Shown: positions 42,201-53,490, counted from the stretch's first letter. The stretch: DNA of 64,000 nt from Spiroplasma culicicola AES-1 (GCF_000565175.1 NZ_CP006681.1:992001-1056000), one strand, 5' to 3'. Numbers and translations are program-made. Notes: generated by a model not told the origin, from the sequence alone.

Positions 42201-43477
42201 GAAACAATTAATGGCGCTGCAATAAAGTTATTAATAACTTCTCTTTTTTTGTATCCTAATGCTTTTAAACATCCGATTTGTCTTCTTTGTTGATCAATTT
42301 GTTTTTTAGTAATTAATAAGATTGTCAATGATGCAATCGAAATAATTGTTACTAATAAAATAATTGAAGTTGTATTGTATGCAATAATTACTGTTTCAAA
42401 AGTCTTTATTCTTCCTGAAAAAGTATATGCTTCATCATTATTATCAAAGAAATAATTTGTCGAAACACCAATTGATGCATATGCTTTATATTTGTTATTA
42501 ATTGTATCAATTAAATTTTGATCATAACCATCTCTAAATTTTATTGAATAATATGATTCTTTATCTGATTCAGAAGTTACAACTATTGGTGAATTTGCAA
42601 TAACATATGTATACATATTTCTATTATAAATTCCTTTAGTTACTTTATCACTAAATTCATATGGTGCAATTTCTAATCCAAACATTGTTGGATCTAGATA
42701 AACAATAACTTCTGATGCGATATTTGTTATAACTGAAGTTTGATCAAGTAAAGGTGTGGCAAAGTCAGCTGATGACCCATAACCTACAACTTCAAATCAA
42801 ACCATATTAGCATATTTACCAATATCTAAAATTTCCTTAATTTTTAGTCCTTCAATCTCTTTAACCATTTCAGTATCTGAACTCTGATTTACTAAGAATG
42901 AATTACCAAATTTATCTTCTTGAACTCTTACAATTGAACCAAGTTCAATGTTATGTTTTTTAGCAAAAGATTCACCAACTATAATTTCATTTTTATTTTC
43001 AATATTTCTTCCTTTTGAAATAACTAATGAATCAACAGCATTTGATGTTCCATTTGTTTTTGCTAAAGCTTTAATTTTTAAATCATTATTATTGATAGTA
43101 GTTGAAGCAAGAGTTCTTCCTTCAGTTCTACTTCAATCAAAACCATATTCAAAACTTAATTGATTCATTAAGTATTGTTGATACAACTCTTGATTATTTG
43201 CTAATGCTGATTCATCAAAATCCATGTATCAATTTTTTTCATTATTTTCATCTTCAAGTTTAATTCTGTCATTTGGATTTACTTCCATAACAACATCTCT
43301 TAAATTAGATTTAGTATTTAAGTCTTTATATGCTTCAATAATTCTTGTAGTTGTAGCACTTAAAAGTGAAATTACAAGAGAAACAAGCATAACTAAAAGA
43401 GATAAACCAATAATTTGTGATTTATTTCTTCCTGCAGACCTAAAAGCATTCTTTAAAAGAAGCCTTATTCCTTTCAT
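39248..43477 (-). CDS. Very large FtsX-family ABC transporter permease
   Basis: One frame of 1409 residues, with TGA-Trp codons at the sites that would break it (43229, 42056, 41669, 40187, 39479). After an N-terminal helix (GLSLLVMLVSLVISLL) come a large extracellular domain, a first FtsX core around residues 350-500 (TSIILLVTIISIASLTILL, RRQIGCLKALGYKKREVI), a second helix block (TITSLGKLAGVSATMLL), a second large extracellular domain and a final FtsX core (MKTLGYSNGYVVKQIL). This is the MacB/LolC-like mechanotransmission type. Its ATPase is not adjacent. A small membrane protein upstream may be its partner. I did not check every codon of the gaps by hand. Confidence 0.8.
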
Positions 43478-43532
43478 ATTAAATTTTCCTCCTTAATTTA
43501 TAATTACTTATAAACTAATTCTTTTTTCCCGA

Positions 43533-44216
43533 CTATGAATTAAAAAAATTTGGAGGAGTAGTTCCTTTTTTAATAGTTTTTAATAATGAACTATCTTTTA
43601 AAGATTTGATAATATCGTGATCATCATTTTTATTATTTAAAAATTCCATTACTTCTTGATTTTGATTTTCTAAATCAATTGCATTAATGTGTTTTTCACA
43701 CATTTGATTAATATCTTTAAAAGTAATTTTTTTAATTCTAATTTTAATTCTATTTGCAAGTACTTTATAAACAATAAACATAATAAACATTAAAACAATT
43801 AAAGTTACAAAAAGCCCAATTAAAACAAGAACTGCAATGTTTAATTCATAAAGACTTTCAAATGAATATTGTTGATTTAAAAAGTATTTAATTCAAATAA
43901 CAGTTACACTAACTGTAGAAAGTGCAATTAAAACAAGCATATTTTTAATACTTGCTTTTACTTCTAATTGTTTTTCTGAATGATAAGTAAAAAAACTTTT
44001 TTTAATATTATTTAAAAACATAGCAAACTCAACTGTCATTCAGATCATTAAAATAACTGCAAGTTGAGTATTTATTATAATTGCAATAATTGAATTATCA
44101 TAACTTAAAACTGAGAAATTCCTATTGCTTGAAATAATTAGCATAGAGATATGCAATACAAATAAAAGTACTGAGATGGCAATTAATCTTTTTTTCTCTA
44201 AAAATCTTTTAATCAT
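43533..44216 (-). CDS. Unknown four-helix membrane protein upstream of the permease
   Basis: 227 residues, start ATG 44216 behind a perfect AGGAGGT. Four predicted helices (LIAISVLLFVLHISMLII, IIAIIINTQLAVILMIW, MLVLIALSTVSVTVIW, LNIAVLVLIGLFVTLIVL) are followed by a charged cytoplasmic tail of about 75 residues. No recognised family. Same strand and 55 bp before the large permease, so probably one operon driven by a homopolymer promoter (next entry). Confidence 0.72.
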
Positions 44217-44241
44217 ATTGACCTCCTAATTTAACCTTTTA

Positions 44242-44269
44242 ATACTAACAAAAAAAAAAAAAAAATCAA
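44242..44269 (-). promoter_or_regulatory. Promoter with 16-base poly-T spacer (phase-variation candidate)
   Basis: Minus strand: -35 TTGATT (44264-44269), 16-bp spacer dominated by T, -10 TAGTAT (44242-44247), then the ribosome site and ATG at 44216. The homopolymer spans 44250-44265. Confidence 0.6.
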
Positions 44270-44271
44270 AT

Positions 44272-44526
44272 CAACTATAAGTGTTAACACCCATATTTAC
44301 TGGCTTTATAATAATTTTAATAAATAAAAAAACCAAACAAAGTTGGTTTTATCTGTGATTATTTTAAGTAAGTACAAGTTATTATTAACTTTCCCCTTAT
44401 TACAACTTAAATTGATTTATCCAAAAAAAGCTAAGCAATAATATGTATTTACTTGTTGATTTAAAATTTGACGTTATTTTATTTCCATTTAAAAATAACC
44501 ACAAAGTAATAATATCTTATAATACC
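44272..44526. other. Non-coding interval after truA
   Basis: Contains a minus-strand terminator (arms 44329-44336 / 44343-44350, then U-rich) about 175 bp after the truA stop, and a GTGTTAACAC palindrome at 44281-44290. No reading frame of note. The distance between stop and terminator leaves room for a 3' UTR or a small RNA. Confidence 0.5.
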
Positions 44527-45264
44527 CTAATAGTCAATCTTTTCTAAAACCAAACCTTCTGGTTTTGCATTATAAGGTAAACGTTGATGTTTTAAATCTA
44601 GAACTGCTTCAATAGTCTTTAAATCAATTTTATTTTCATTATATGCAAGAGCTGCACCAACCATCATTCTAATTTGATACCTTATAAACCCTTTAGCTTT
44701 AAAAATAATTTTAATTTTGTCTTCTTTTTCAATTACTTCAATTGAAGTAATTTTTCTTCTAGTTTCAATTAAATCAAGTTCTTTACCTTTTAAACCAGAA
44801 AAGTTTAAAAAATCATGTTCACCAATAAATAAATTAAAAGCTTCTTTTAATTTATTGACATCCATTTGTTTCTTATAATCAAACATAAATCGATTAATAA
44901 AAACATTATCTTTTCCGATATTGATATTGTAATGATATGTTTTTTGAATACAACTGCGAACACGAAAATCTTTCTCAATTATTTTGGCATCTTTAATGTA
45001 AATTGCTTTTCCAAGAGTTTTATTTATTGCATTTAAAAAGCCTGTTAAATTAGGATTAAAATCTAATTCTACTCAGGCTTTTTGATCTCTTGCATGAACA
45101 CCAGAATCTGTTTTACTTGCACCAACCACTCGATAATGAGAGTTGGGAGCAACTTGAGCAATTGCTTTTTCTAATTGCCCTTGAATTGTTGATTGACCCA
45201 CTTGCTTGGCTCATCCACAATAATCAGTTCCATCATATTCAATTGTAAACAAGAAATAATACAT
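44527..45264 (-). CDS. truA: tRNA pseudouridine(38-40) synthase
   Basis: 245 residues with TGA-Trp codons. FTIEYDGTDYCGWAKQ at the start and VVGASKTDSGVHARDQ carrying the catalytic Asp are clear; the usual GRTD is here SKTD, so Arg is Lys. KAKGFIRYQIRMMVGAAL matches the C-terminal motif. It modifies the anticodon stem of several tRNAs. Its ATG overlaps the ecfT stop, the same ecfA1-ecfA2-ecfT-truA order as in many Firmicutes. Confidence 0.95.
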
Positions 45265-46193
45265 TATAATCCTAAAATTTGATCAATTCTTGGAATTTGG
45301 ATACTATTTAAAGCATCAATATAAGGATAACAAAATAGTGTAACTGCAATTGCCATATAAATTAAAAAGATAATTCAATCTAAGATTCTAAACTTAACTT
45401 GACGATATCTTGTTCTTTTTGCATGAGGATCATATCCTCTTGAATCCATTGCATAAGCTAAGTCTTCTGCTTTTTGAAATGCAGAAACTAATAAAGGAAT
45501 AATTAATGAAGTCATTGATTTAATCTTGTCTTTTAATTTTCCATTTTTAAAGTCAATTCCCCTTGAAGATTGAGCTTTCATAATTCTTCCTGCTTCATCG
45601 ATTAAAGTTGGAATCATTCTTAAAGCAATAGAAATAATTGTTGAAAAAATATAAACAGGTATTCCAATTAATTTTAAAGGTCACAATAAATCTTCAATTG
45701 CTAATGTTAATTCTAATGGTTGAGTTGTTCCAGTTAAAATTGTTGTTAAAGAAATCATAAAGAAGATTCTTAAAGTCATATAAATTGCTCTATATAATGC
45801 TTTTTCTGATAATCAAATAAATTTTCAGTGAAAAACATATCCAAAAGGTGAGTCTCCTGCTAAATCTTCATACCATCATGCACCATTACCTAAGTCATTT
45901 ACTGTTCATTCTTTTAACATATCTGCATTTGGTTTTAACATTATCATATTAATTAAAATCAACATTACAAATATAAATGTAATTGGGACAAATAATTTAA
46001 ATAACATTTTAAAGCTCAGTTTACTTGCAGCATACATAATAAGAACTGCACTTCCAGCAAGCACAAAACCTGCAAATCCAATTGAGAAAAATACTGCCAC
46101 AATTAAACTTATAATCATTAATAATTTGATTCTTGGATCCATTTTATGAATGATTGAATTATAAGGCATGTATCTTCCAAATACCATTCTCAT
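45264..46193 (-). CDS. ecfT: ECF transporter transmembrane protein EcfT
   Basis: 309 residues with five to six membrane helices. The N-terminus GRYMPYNSIIHKMDPRIKL and the two cytoplasmic coupling-helix motifs SSRGID and DSRGYDP are diagnostic. It couples both ATPases to exchangeable vitamin S-components, including the CbrT-like one at 32549. Start ATG 46193 is preferred because AGGTGA lies at the right distance. Confidence 0.95.
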
Positions 46194-46210
46194 ATCTTTT
46201 CACCTACTTT

Positions 46211-47428
46211 CTATTTTTTAACAGCTTTAATAGCTTGTGCTAATTCTTTAATAGTTCTAAATTCTTGGTTAGTAACGTCTAAACCTTTGTCTTTTAATTT
46301 ATGTGCTAATTTATATAATTTTGGTGGTTCAATTTCAATTTTTTCTAATAATTGTGCATTAGAAAAAACTTCAAATGGTGTTCCAACAGAAATAACTCTA
46401 CCTTTATGCATAACAATTACTTCATCTGCAATTTGTAAAACGTGATCCATATTATGAGTTACAATAATAATTCTTTTACCCTTTTCTTTATTTAAATTAT
46501 AGAAAAGTCTCATAAAGTCTTCTTCTCCCTGAGGATCAAGACCCCCAGTTGGTTCATCAAGTACTAAAGTATTTCCATCCATTGCAACAATTCCAGCAAT
46601 TGCAACTCTTCGTTTTTGACCACCACTTAAGTCAAATGGACTTCTTTTTGCATAATCTTCTGGTAAATCAACCATTCTTAATAAATCTGGAACATTTTTT
46701 AAAGTTTGTTCTTTTTCTGCTCCTAAGTTAATTGGTCCAAATGCAATATCTTTTTCAACTGTATCTTGGAACAATTGATATTCTGGAAACTGAAATACTA
46801 GTCCAATTTCACGTCTTAAATCTTTAACTTCTTTGATTTTCTTTAAATTTGCAAATAATGGATAATTCCCTACAACTGTTCTTCCAGTTTCTGTAATCAT
46901 TAATCCATTAGTTAATTGAATTAAAGTAGACTTCCCACTACCAGTCATTCCAATAACTGCTGTAATTTTTCCTTCTTTAATTGTAATGTCTGTTCCATTT
47001 AATGCTCTAAATTCAAATGGTGAATTTTTTGCATAAGTATATGAGACATTTTCAAATTTAATATCACCTGAAAAATCAAATTCAGCTTCTTTTGCTTTTG
47101 CCAATTGTTTTTTATAATGTTTTTTAACAGAAGGTGTAATTTCTTCTAACCCTTGATATCATTGATTTACTTTATCAATTCTTTCTTGTGCCAGTTTTAC
47201 ACTTTCTTTTTTAAATGCTTCAAATTCTTTTTTAAATGCTTTTTGTTTTGGTTGATCTGCTTTAATTAACTTAACAATTTCTTTATGTCTTTTTTTTCTT
47301 TTTTTATTTTCTTTTTTTTGATTAACATTAAGTTCTTTTAAATGCTCTTTATATTTTGCTTTTTGTACTTTCTTTTCAACAACTAATTTTGCTTTTTGTT
47401 CTGAAGGTGTATTATTTATTTTTGACAT
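46211..47428 (-). CDS. ecfA2: ECF transporter ATPase EcfA2 with basic N-terminal extension
   Basis: 405 residues. Residues 1-115 are a Lys/Glu-rich helical extension ([19 protein letters not shown]) absent from usual EcfA2 proteins of about 280-290 residues. The ATPase follows: Walker [11 protein letters not shown]-loop [10 protein letters not shown], signature LSGGQKRR, Walker [12 protein letters not shown] and the switch His in VTHNMD. TGA at 47159 is Trp, joining the two halves. The start overlaps the ecfA1 end by 13 bp. Confidence 0.92.
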
Positions 47429-48618
47429 ATTTTATTCACCAACTCTTCCAAACTATCACTGTGGTCTAATTTAATACCCACACCCTCAAGTGCTTCTTCA
47501 ACTTGAGCTACAAAAGGAATGTCTAAGTGAATTGAACGTAAGAATTCTTTATCTGAAAGAATTTCTTTTGGAGTTCCAAATTTAACTAGTTTTCCTTTGT
47601 TCATAACCATAACTTTATCTGCATTTAAAATTTCGTCCATATCATGAGTGATTGAAAAAATTGTTTTTTCTCTTGTATTTTTTAATTCAATCATAATATT
47701 TTTAACTTCTGTTTTACCTTTTGGATCTAACATACTTGTTGCTTCATCAAATATTAAAATATCAGGAGATAAAGCAAGTGCTGAAGCAATAGCTACACGT
47801 TGTTTTTGACCCCCACTTAACATTAATGGTTCGTGATCCAAAAACTCATTCATATTAACTTTTTTAGCAGCTCAATCAATGATTTCACCCATTTTTGAAG
47901 GAGCAATTCGGCGATTTTCTAATCCAAAAGCAATATCATCTCTTACAGTTGAACCAATAAATTGATTATCTGGGTTTTGAAAAACAATCCCTAGAAATTT
48001 TCTAGCAATATTGATGTTACTTGTAGTAACTTTATTTCCATAAATTTCAATTCCCCCAGATGTTGGAGTTAAAACACCAATAATAATTTTTGATAAAGTT
48101 GATTTTCCACTACCATTATGTCCAATAATAGTTACATATTCTCCATGTTTTACATCAACGCTTACTCCATCAACTGCAAATGGATGATTTTCACGATATC
48201 TAAAACGAATGTTTTCTAATTTTAGAGCAATATCATTTAGTTTTGCAAGTTCTCCAACGTGTCCACGATCTTTAACAGCAATTTTTGATTCTTTTAATAA
48301 AAATTGAGCGAATTTTACATCCTCAAAAGCAGTTCAATATTTATCATCACTTTTTTTATATTGACTTAAGATTTGTTGAGCATTTTTAACATTTTCAATA
48401 AAATCTTTATTATTACATTTTTGTTTAAATTCTTGCTTAATTGCTTTATATTCTGCTTCATATGACTTTACAACATCAATTTCAACTTCTCTTTTTGAAT
48501 ATTTAGCTTTAGCAATGATCATTTTTTGACTTGAACGAACTAATTTATCATTATATTCATTTAATAATAATTTAAAATCATTTAAATCTTTTGTAGTTAA
48601 TAGTTTAATATTTTCCAT
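47416..48618 (-). CDS. ecfA1: ECF transporter ATPase EcfA1 with N-terminal extension
   Basis: 400 residues; start ATG 48618 behind AAAGGA. Residues 1-125 are a charged helical extension ([33 protein letters not shown]) in place of the bare ATPase seen elsewhere. Then Walker [11 protein letters not shown]-loop VFQNPDNQF, signature LSGGQKQR, and [11 protein letters not shown] with ITHDMDE. It pairs with EcfA2 to drive vitamin import by several S-components. First gene of the ecf-truA operon. Confidence 0.92.
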
Positions 48619-48742
48619 AAAAACTAGTCCTTTCATACATTAATCATTATATCAAATAAGTTTATTAAATGTAAATTATATTTTTTATAAATAAAAAATA
48701 AAACCCTTATAAGTTGGAATAATATTACCTTATATAAAAGAA

Positions 48743-48766
48743 AAAAATAACTATTAAGTTATTTTT
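48743..48766 (-). terminator. Terminator of the proC-TauE operon
   Basis: Arms AAAAATAACT (48743-48752) and its complement (48757-48766), U-rich on the minus strand; overlaps the stop codon of the last gene. Confidence 0.75.
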
Positions 48767-49487
48767 TCTTATATTTTATTAAATTGTAGTAAAGTGCGTA
48801 GTTAATAATATCTGATCTCGTTTTTTTATAGTGACATTCAAAATAATAATCTTCTACTTTAAATTTTAAATAGCCCAGTCTTCCAAAAACAGTCGCACAT
48901 TGGAATTCAACGTCTTTAACATCTGTTAATTTAAATTTATACATTGTTTTGTTGATTTCTAACTTAACTTGTTTTTCTTGAATTAGGATTTTTAAATTTT
49001 CAACCATATTGTTATTTACTAAAAAACCAACTTCATTTAGCTCAAATAAAGTTTCACGATATCCTAAAAAGATATTGATTAATTGACTTCTAGTATGAGC
49101 AATTACTACTGTAATTGATGCAATAATTAATGATAAAAACATTGCAGTCAGAAACATAATAATTTCTAAAAGATAGTTTGAATCTACTTTAATCATCAAT
49201 ACTGATAAAATAATTGCAAATAATGAACATATATAAATTGATTGATAAATAACCACAGTTTTTCCTAAATTATAAATGGCAATAAATGACAAATTATAAA
49301 AGAAGAATAAAACAACAGTTATAATAATGGCAAACATTTTATATTGTTCAAACAACATCGCTACATAATTGTGTGAAATTGGTAATAAAACAACTAATGG
49401 AATTAAGACCATAAATTGTAATCAAATACATGATCGATATTTTGAAATAAAACTATCAAAACGTTTTTTATTGTTAACCTTCTTCAT
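48759..49487 (-). CDS. Unknown membrane protein with cytoplasmic C-terminal domain
   Basis: 242 residues, start ATG 49487 just 6 bp after the TauE stop, apparently by translational coupling as the ribosome site is weak. Four to five helices fill residues 20-135 (FMVLIPLVVLLPIS, MFAIIITVVLFFFYNL, SLFAIILSVLMI, MFLSLIIASITVVIAH). About 100 polar residues follow, with beta pattern (VKLEINKTMYKFKLTDVKDV). No recognised family. Context suggests a partner of the upstream permease. Confidence 0.7.
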
Positions 49488-49493
49488 ACTACT

Positions 49494-51200
49494 TTATGCT
49501 TTATACTCTTGTGACAATGCTCTATATTTTATTTCACGATTTTTTGATGTAATTTTAATATAGTCTAAAGTCATTGTTACAGCTGAATAAATAATAACAA
49601 CAATTACAATTCATTGTAATACTGCTTTAAATTGAGTATCTGGTAATCCTAATAAATATTTAATTCCAATAAATAAGAATAAATATGAAGTAAATGTACC
49701 TAAAATTCCTCCCATTTCAAGAGCAACAGATAATTTAGGACTATAGTTTTTATCTTTGATAAATTTAAATGATGCCACTGGCATTAAAAAGGCACATGCA
49801 CCCATCATAATAGGATAAGCTGCCATTCCATCCATTCCCAACATTGAAATTACAACAAGTGCTGGTGCATATAGACCTACTCCAAAGCTCATTAATACTC
49901 CTAAAACTAGGAATGCAAAAATTGCTACATAGATTTTAAATTCATTAAATGGTAGCACAGTTGCTCCATCTCCCATTGGTAATGCTTGAATGTGAGGGTG
50001 GTTTAAAATCATTAAAATTGCACTAATATATAAAACAATTGACATGATCAATTTAATTGTTAGTTTGTTTACTTTGTTTGCAACTGTTGCTCCCAAATAA
50101 CTTCCAACAATTGAAGCAATAATTAATGACACTAGTGTTAAAGTATCAACTTCAACAACAGCAATCATAATTAAAGCTTGAAGAATAACAGATAAGACAT
50201 ATCCCGCATTTAATGTTCCTGGAATTTTTTTATCATCTTCAATTAATCCAATTGCATTCGAAATTGAAATTGTTGGTGCAAATGCTCCAATTCCAAATAA
50301 TTCTAAGAATCCAACAAATCATCCTGTTAAAATTCCTTTTTTCATTGACATTTTTCTTTCTTTTGCTAAATTTGTTTTTGCATCAAGTCCAATTACAACA
50401 CTTGTAATTAAAGCAATTACAACTAACATCATACAAATTGCAAATGCAATTAAGTATTTTGAATCTGTAATATTAAAATCTTTATCTTGATTTGGAAGAT
50501 ATACTAAATAATTTAATGATAAAGTAACTGCAATCACGACTGCAACTACTAAAATTGGTATAAAAATAAATAATGCTTTTGAAATACTTTTCTTTGACGT
50601 TAAATACTTATTTTTTGTTTCTAATAATTCTTGTTTATGTTTTTCAAAAATGCTTTCCAATTCTGCTTCATAGCGCATTTTTTCCTTTTTAATTACTCCT
50701 GTTTTAGTATTGTCCAATACTACTGCTTTATAAGCTTTTTTAGCTTTTTGAATATTAAATCAATATCTATCTTTTACTTTTACTTTATTTACATCTTTGT
50801 TTGCTAACTTTGCTATTTTTTCTTGCTTTATTTCAAGCAATTGAGCATTTAAAACTTCTTTTGCTTTTAAAACACTTTGCAAGTTTTGTTCATTAAACTG
50901 GCTTTTCTTCAGCTGAGCAATATTTGCTTTATGTAATTCTTTTGCTTTTAAAAGATCATCTTTATATGCTTTTAAAGCATTTAAATATATTTCTTTATTT
51001 GATTTCTCTAGATTTTTTAATTCCCCACTGTTTGCCATTTTTTGTTTTTGTAATTCATCATTAAGTCGAGATGACTCAACAATAGCATTTGATAGTTCTT
51101 GCTGAGATGAAACAATTTTTTGTCTTATCTCTTCGATTTTGGAAACTTGACTATCAATAACACTATCTTGTGAATACAGTTCACTTTCAAATTTGTTCAT
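49494..51200 (-). CDS. TauE/SafE-family permease with N-terminal coiled coil
   Basis: 568 residues in one frame across TGA-Trp codons at 50760, 50319 and 49611. Residues 1-215 are an extended helical coiled coil (SKIEEIRQKIVSSQQELSNA onward). Residues ~220-550 carry about nine helices with the TauE/SafE pattern: KKGILTGWFVGFLELFGIGAFA near the first repeat and GVLMSFGVGLYAPALVVISM near the second. The family exports sulfoacetate-like and other anions; the substrate is unknown. Usual members are 250-300 residues, so the coiled coil is an unusual fusion. Lies between proC and an unknown membrane protein on one strand. Confidence 0.8.
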
Positions 51201-51244
51201 TTTTTTGTCCCTTTTCTTTTCTAAATCATTTCAATCTTTAATAT

Positions 51245-52045
51245 TTAATGTGATGCTTTTTTATCTGCAGCTTTAAGACATTCTTTTAAAATGTCACCAA
51301 ACCCTTTTTGTTCTAATACTTTTTGACCTTCAATTGTTGATCCATTTGGTACACAAATTTGATCAATCATAGTTTGTAAATCTTTACCAGAAGTTGCTCC
51401 ATTTCGAACACTTCCAATAATTGCAGTTTCAACAATTCTAAATGCTTGTTCTTTATCAAAACCTTGTTCAACTGCATAATCTGTAATTGCTTTAAAGAAA
51501 GTAAATACGTATGCAGGTAAACAACCAGAAATTGCTGTTAATGTTCCAAATTTAGCTTCATCAACTAATTCTACAATTCCACATGACTCAAATAATGTTA
51601 TTACATGTTCTACACTATCTTGGTCATTGCCATTATGTGCAATTGCTGTTACTGATTGTTGCAATGATGCGTTCATATTTGGCATCATTCTAATGATTGT
51701 TAAATTATCAACTCCACTTAAATAATTTGATAATTTTTCAATGCTGACTGCATTTGCCATTGAAACAATTGTTTTTCCTGTTAAATCAATTGTTTTTAAT
51801 TCATTACATAATCCTTCCACTGCATCAGGTCTTGTTCCGATCACAATTGTGTCGATATTTTCTGATGCAATATCTATAATATTGTTTAATGGTTTTAATG
51901 TCTTAAGTTCACCAGTTACTTTATCTTGTAATTCCTTAAATGCATCATAACCATAAATTTCATCTGTAATTTGAGGGTTTGCCAATATTCCTCTTACTAA
52001 TGAAGAACCCATATGTCCTAACCCAATAAATAATACTTTTTTCAT
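51245..52045 (-). CDS. proC: Pyrroline-5-carboxylate reductase
   Basis: 266 residues, family length. N-terminal NAD(P) motif VLFIGLGHMGSSLVRGIL, then TIVIGTRPDAVEGL, IRMMPNMNASLQQSVTAI and the C-terminal VRNGATSGKDLQTMIDQICVPNGST. It makes proline from pyrroline-5-carboxylate. Most Mollicutes import proline, so the source of its substrate is unclear; no proA/proB or putA/rocA gene is seen nearby. First gene of the operon with the TauE permease. Confidence 0.95.
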   Translation of the reverse strand: MKKVLFIGLGHMGSSLVRGILANPQITDEIYGYDAFKELQDKVTGELKTLKPLNNIIDIASENIDTIVIGTRPDAVEGLCNELKTIDLTGKTIVSMANAVSIEKLSNYLSGVDNLTIIRMMPNMNASLQQSVTAIAHNGNDQDSVEHVITLFESCGIVELVDEAKFGTLTAISGCLPAYVFTFFKAITDYAVEQGFDKEQAFRIVETAIIGSVRNGATSGKDLQTMIDQICVPNGSTIEGQKVLEQKGFGDILKECLKAADKKASH

Positions 52046-52121
52046 TTCAAATCATTCTCCTTCTAATCTTGATATAAAGTTATTTTAACTTATATGAAAT
52101 TTTTTTTCACAAATTTATAAA

Positions 52122-52150
52122 AAAAATACCCCATTTACAAGGGTATTTTT
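52122..52150 (-). terminator. Terminator of the S10-spc-alpha cluster
   Basis: Arms AAAAATACCC (52122-52131) and its complement (52141-52150), then eight U-like bases on the minus strand, 12 bp after the rplQ stop. Confidence 0.85.
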
Positions 52151-52161
52151 CATTTATTAAA

Positions 52162-52521
52162 TTAAACTAGCTCAATGATACACATTGGTGCATTATCACC
52201 ACGACGGTTATCTAATTTTAAAATTCTAGTATAACCACCATTTCTTGTTTTAAATCTTTTTGCTAAATCTGAAAACAATTTTTGTAATGCAGTTTCTTTT
52301 TCTGATGCATTTATGTGTCTTAATCATGCAGCCGCTTGACGTCTAGCATGTAAATCTCCACGTTTTGCAAGTGTAATCATATTATCAAAGTGCTTTCTTA
52401 ACTCTTTTGCACGTGTTTCAGTAATTTCTAATTTTTCTGAAATGATTAGTTCAGTAGTTAAGTTTCTCATTAAAGCGACTCTTCAAGCTGTGTTTTTTCC
52501 TCTTTTTTGAATGTATGACAT
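52162..52521 (-). CDS. rplQ: Ribosomal protein L17 (bL17)
   Basis: 119 residues with two TGA-Trp codons, starting at ATG 52521 ([13 protein letters not shown]). [20 protein letters not shown] and the C-terminal [19 protein letters not shown] are typical. Last gene of the ribosomal cluster, 15 bp after rpoA. Confidence 0.97.
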
Positions 52522-52536
52522 ATCAACTACACCTCT

Positions 52537-53490
52537 CTAGTCTTGTTTAAAAGTTAGTCCTAATTGAACTACTTTATCTTTAATTTCTTTTAATGATTTT
52601 CTACCCAAGTTTCTAATTTCTTGGATATCATCTTCACTACGTGAAACTAAATCACGTAGAGTATTGATGTTTGCTCTTTTTAGACAGTTTAGAGATCTTT
52701 GAGTAAAGTCTAAGTCTTCAATTACTCTGTCTAATTCTTTTTCATCTTCTTCACTTGTTACACCGATTACATTTAGTTCATTAATTTCTTCGTTTAAGTT
52801 TACAAAGAATTGTAAATGTTCAACTAAGATTTTTGAAGCTGTAGCAACAGCATCACTTGCAGTGATAGTTCCATCTGTTTCAACTTTTAAAATTAATTTT
52901 TCTAAATCAACTGATTTTCCAATTTTAGTTGCATCAACTTCGTAAGCAACTTGTACAATTGGAGAATAATTTGAATCAATAGTAATAGCATCAGCTACTA
53001 ATTTTTCTTTTTTATTATCTTTAAATGATCTATAACCTCTTGAATTTTTTGCAAATAAAGTTAAGTCTAAAACTCCTCCATCAGCAATAGTACAAATAGT
53101 TAAGTCTTTATTGACAATTTGCACACCAGTTGGCAATTCAATTTCTCCAGCTGTTACTACTCCAACTTTTGAAGATTTAATTGATAATTCAACAACTTCA
53201 TCATCGGCAAACATGTTTGTATCAATTCTTAAAGCTAATTTTTTTAGATTTAAAATGATTCGACTTACGTTTTCAACGATTCCTTCAATTGATGTAAATT
53301 CATGTGCAGCTCCAGTGATTTTAATTGCATAAACTGAAGCTCCTGGTGTTGAACTTAATAAAGTTCTTCTAATAGCATTACCTAAAGTAATACCAAAACC
53401 TCTTTCTAAAGGTTCTACTTTAAATTCCCCATAATTTCTGTCTTTTTCTTCTTTTAATAATGTAAATTCTGGTCTAGCGAATTGTTTCAT
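52537..53490 (-). CDS. rpoA: RNA polymerase alpha subunit
   Basis: 317 residues, both domains present. The N-terminal assembly domain holds KVEPLERGFGITLGNAIRRTL; the C-terminal DNA- and activator-binding domain holds DLDFTQRSLNCLKRANINTL and EIRNLGRKSLKEIKDKV. Located between rpsK and rplQ as in other Firmicutes. Confidence 0.98.
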   Translation of the reverse strand: MKQFARPEFTLLKEEKDRNYGEFKVEPLERGFGITLGNAIRRTLLSSTPGASVYAIKITGAAHEFTSIEGIVENVSRIILNLKKLALRIDTNMFADDEVVELSIKSSKVGVVTAGEIELPTGVQIVNKDLTICTIADGGVLDLTLFAKNSRGYRSFKDNKKEKLVADAITIDSNYSPIVQVAYEVDATKIGKSVDLEKLILKVETDGTITASDAVATASKILVEHLQFFVNLNEEINELNVIGVTSEEDEKELDRVIEDLDFTQRSLNCLKRANINTLRDLVSRSEDDIQEIRNLGRKSLKEIKDKVVQLGLTFKQD

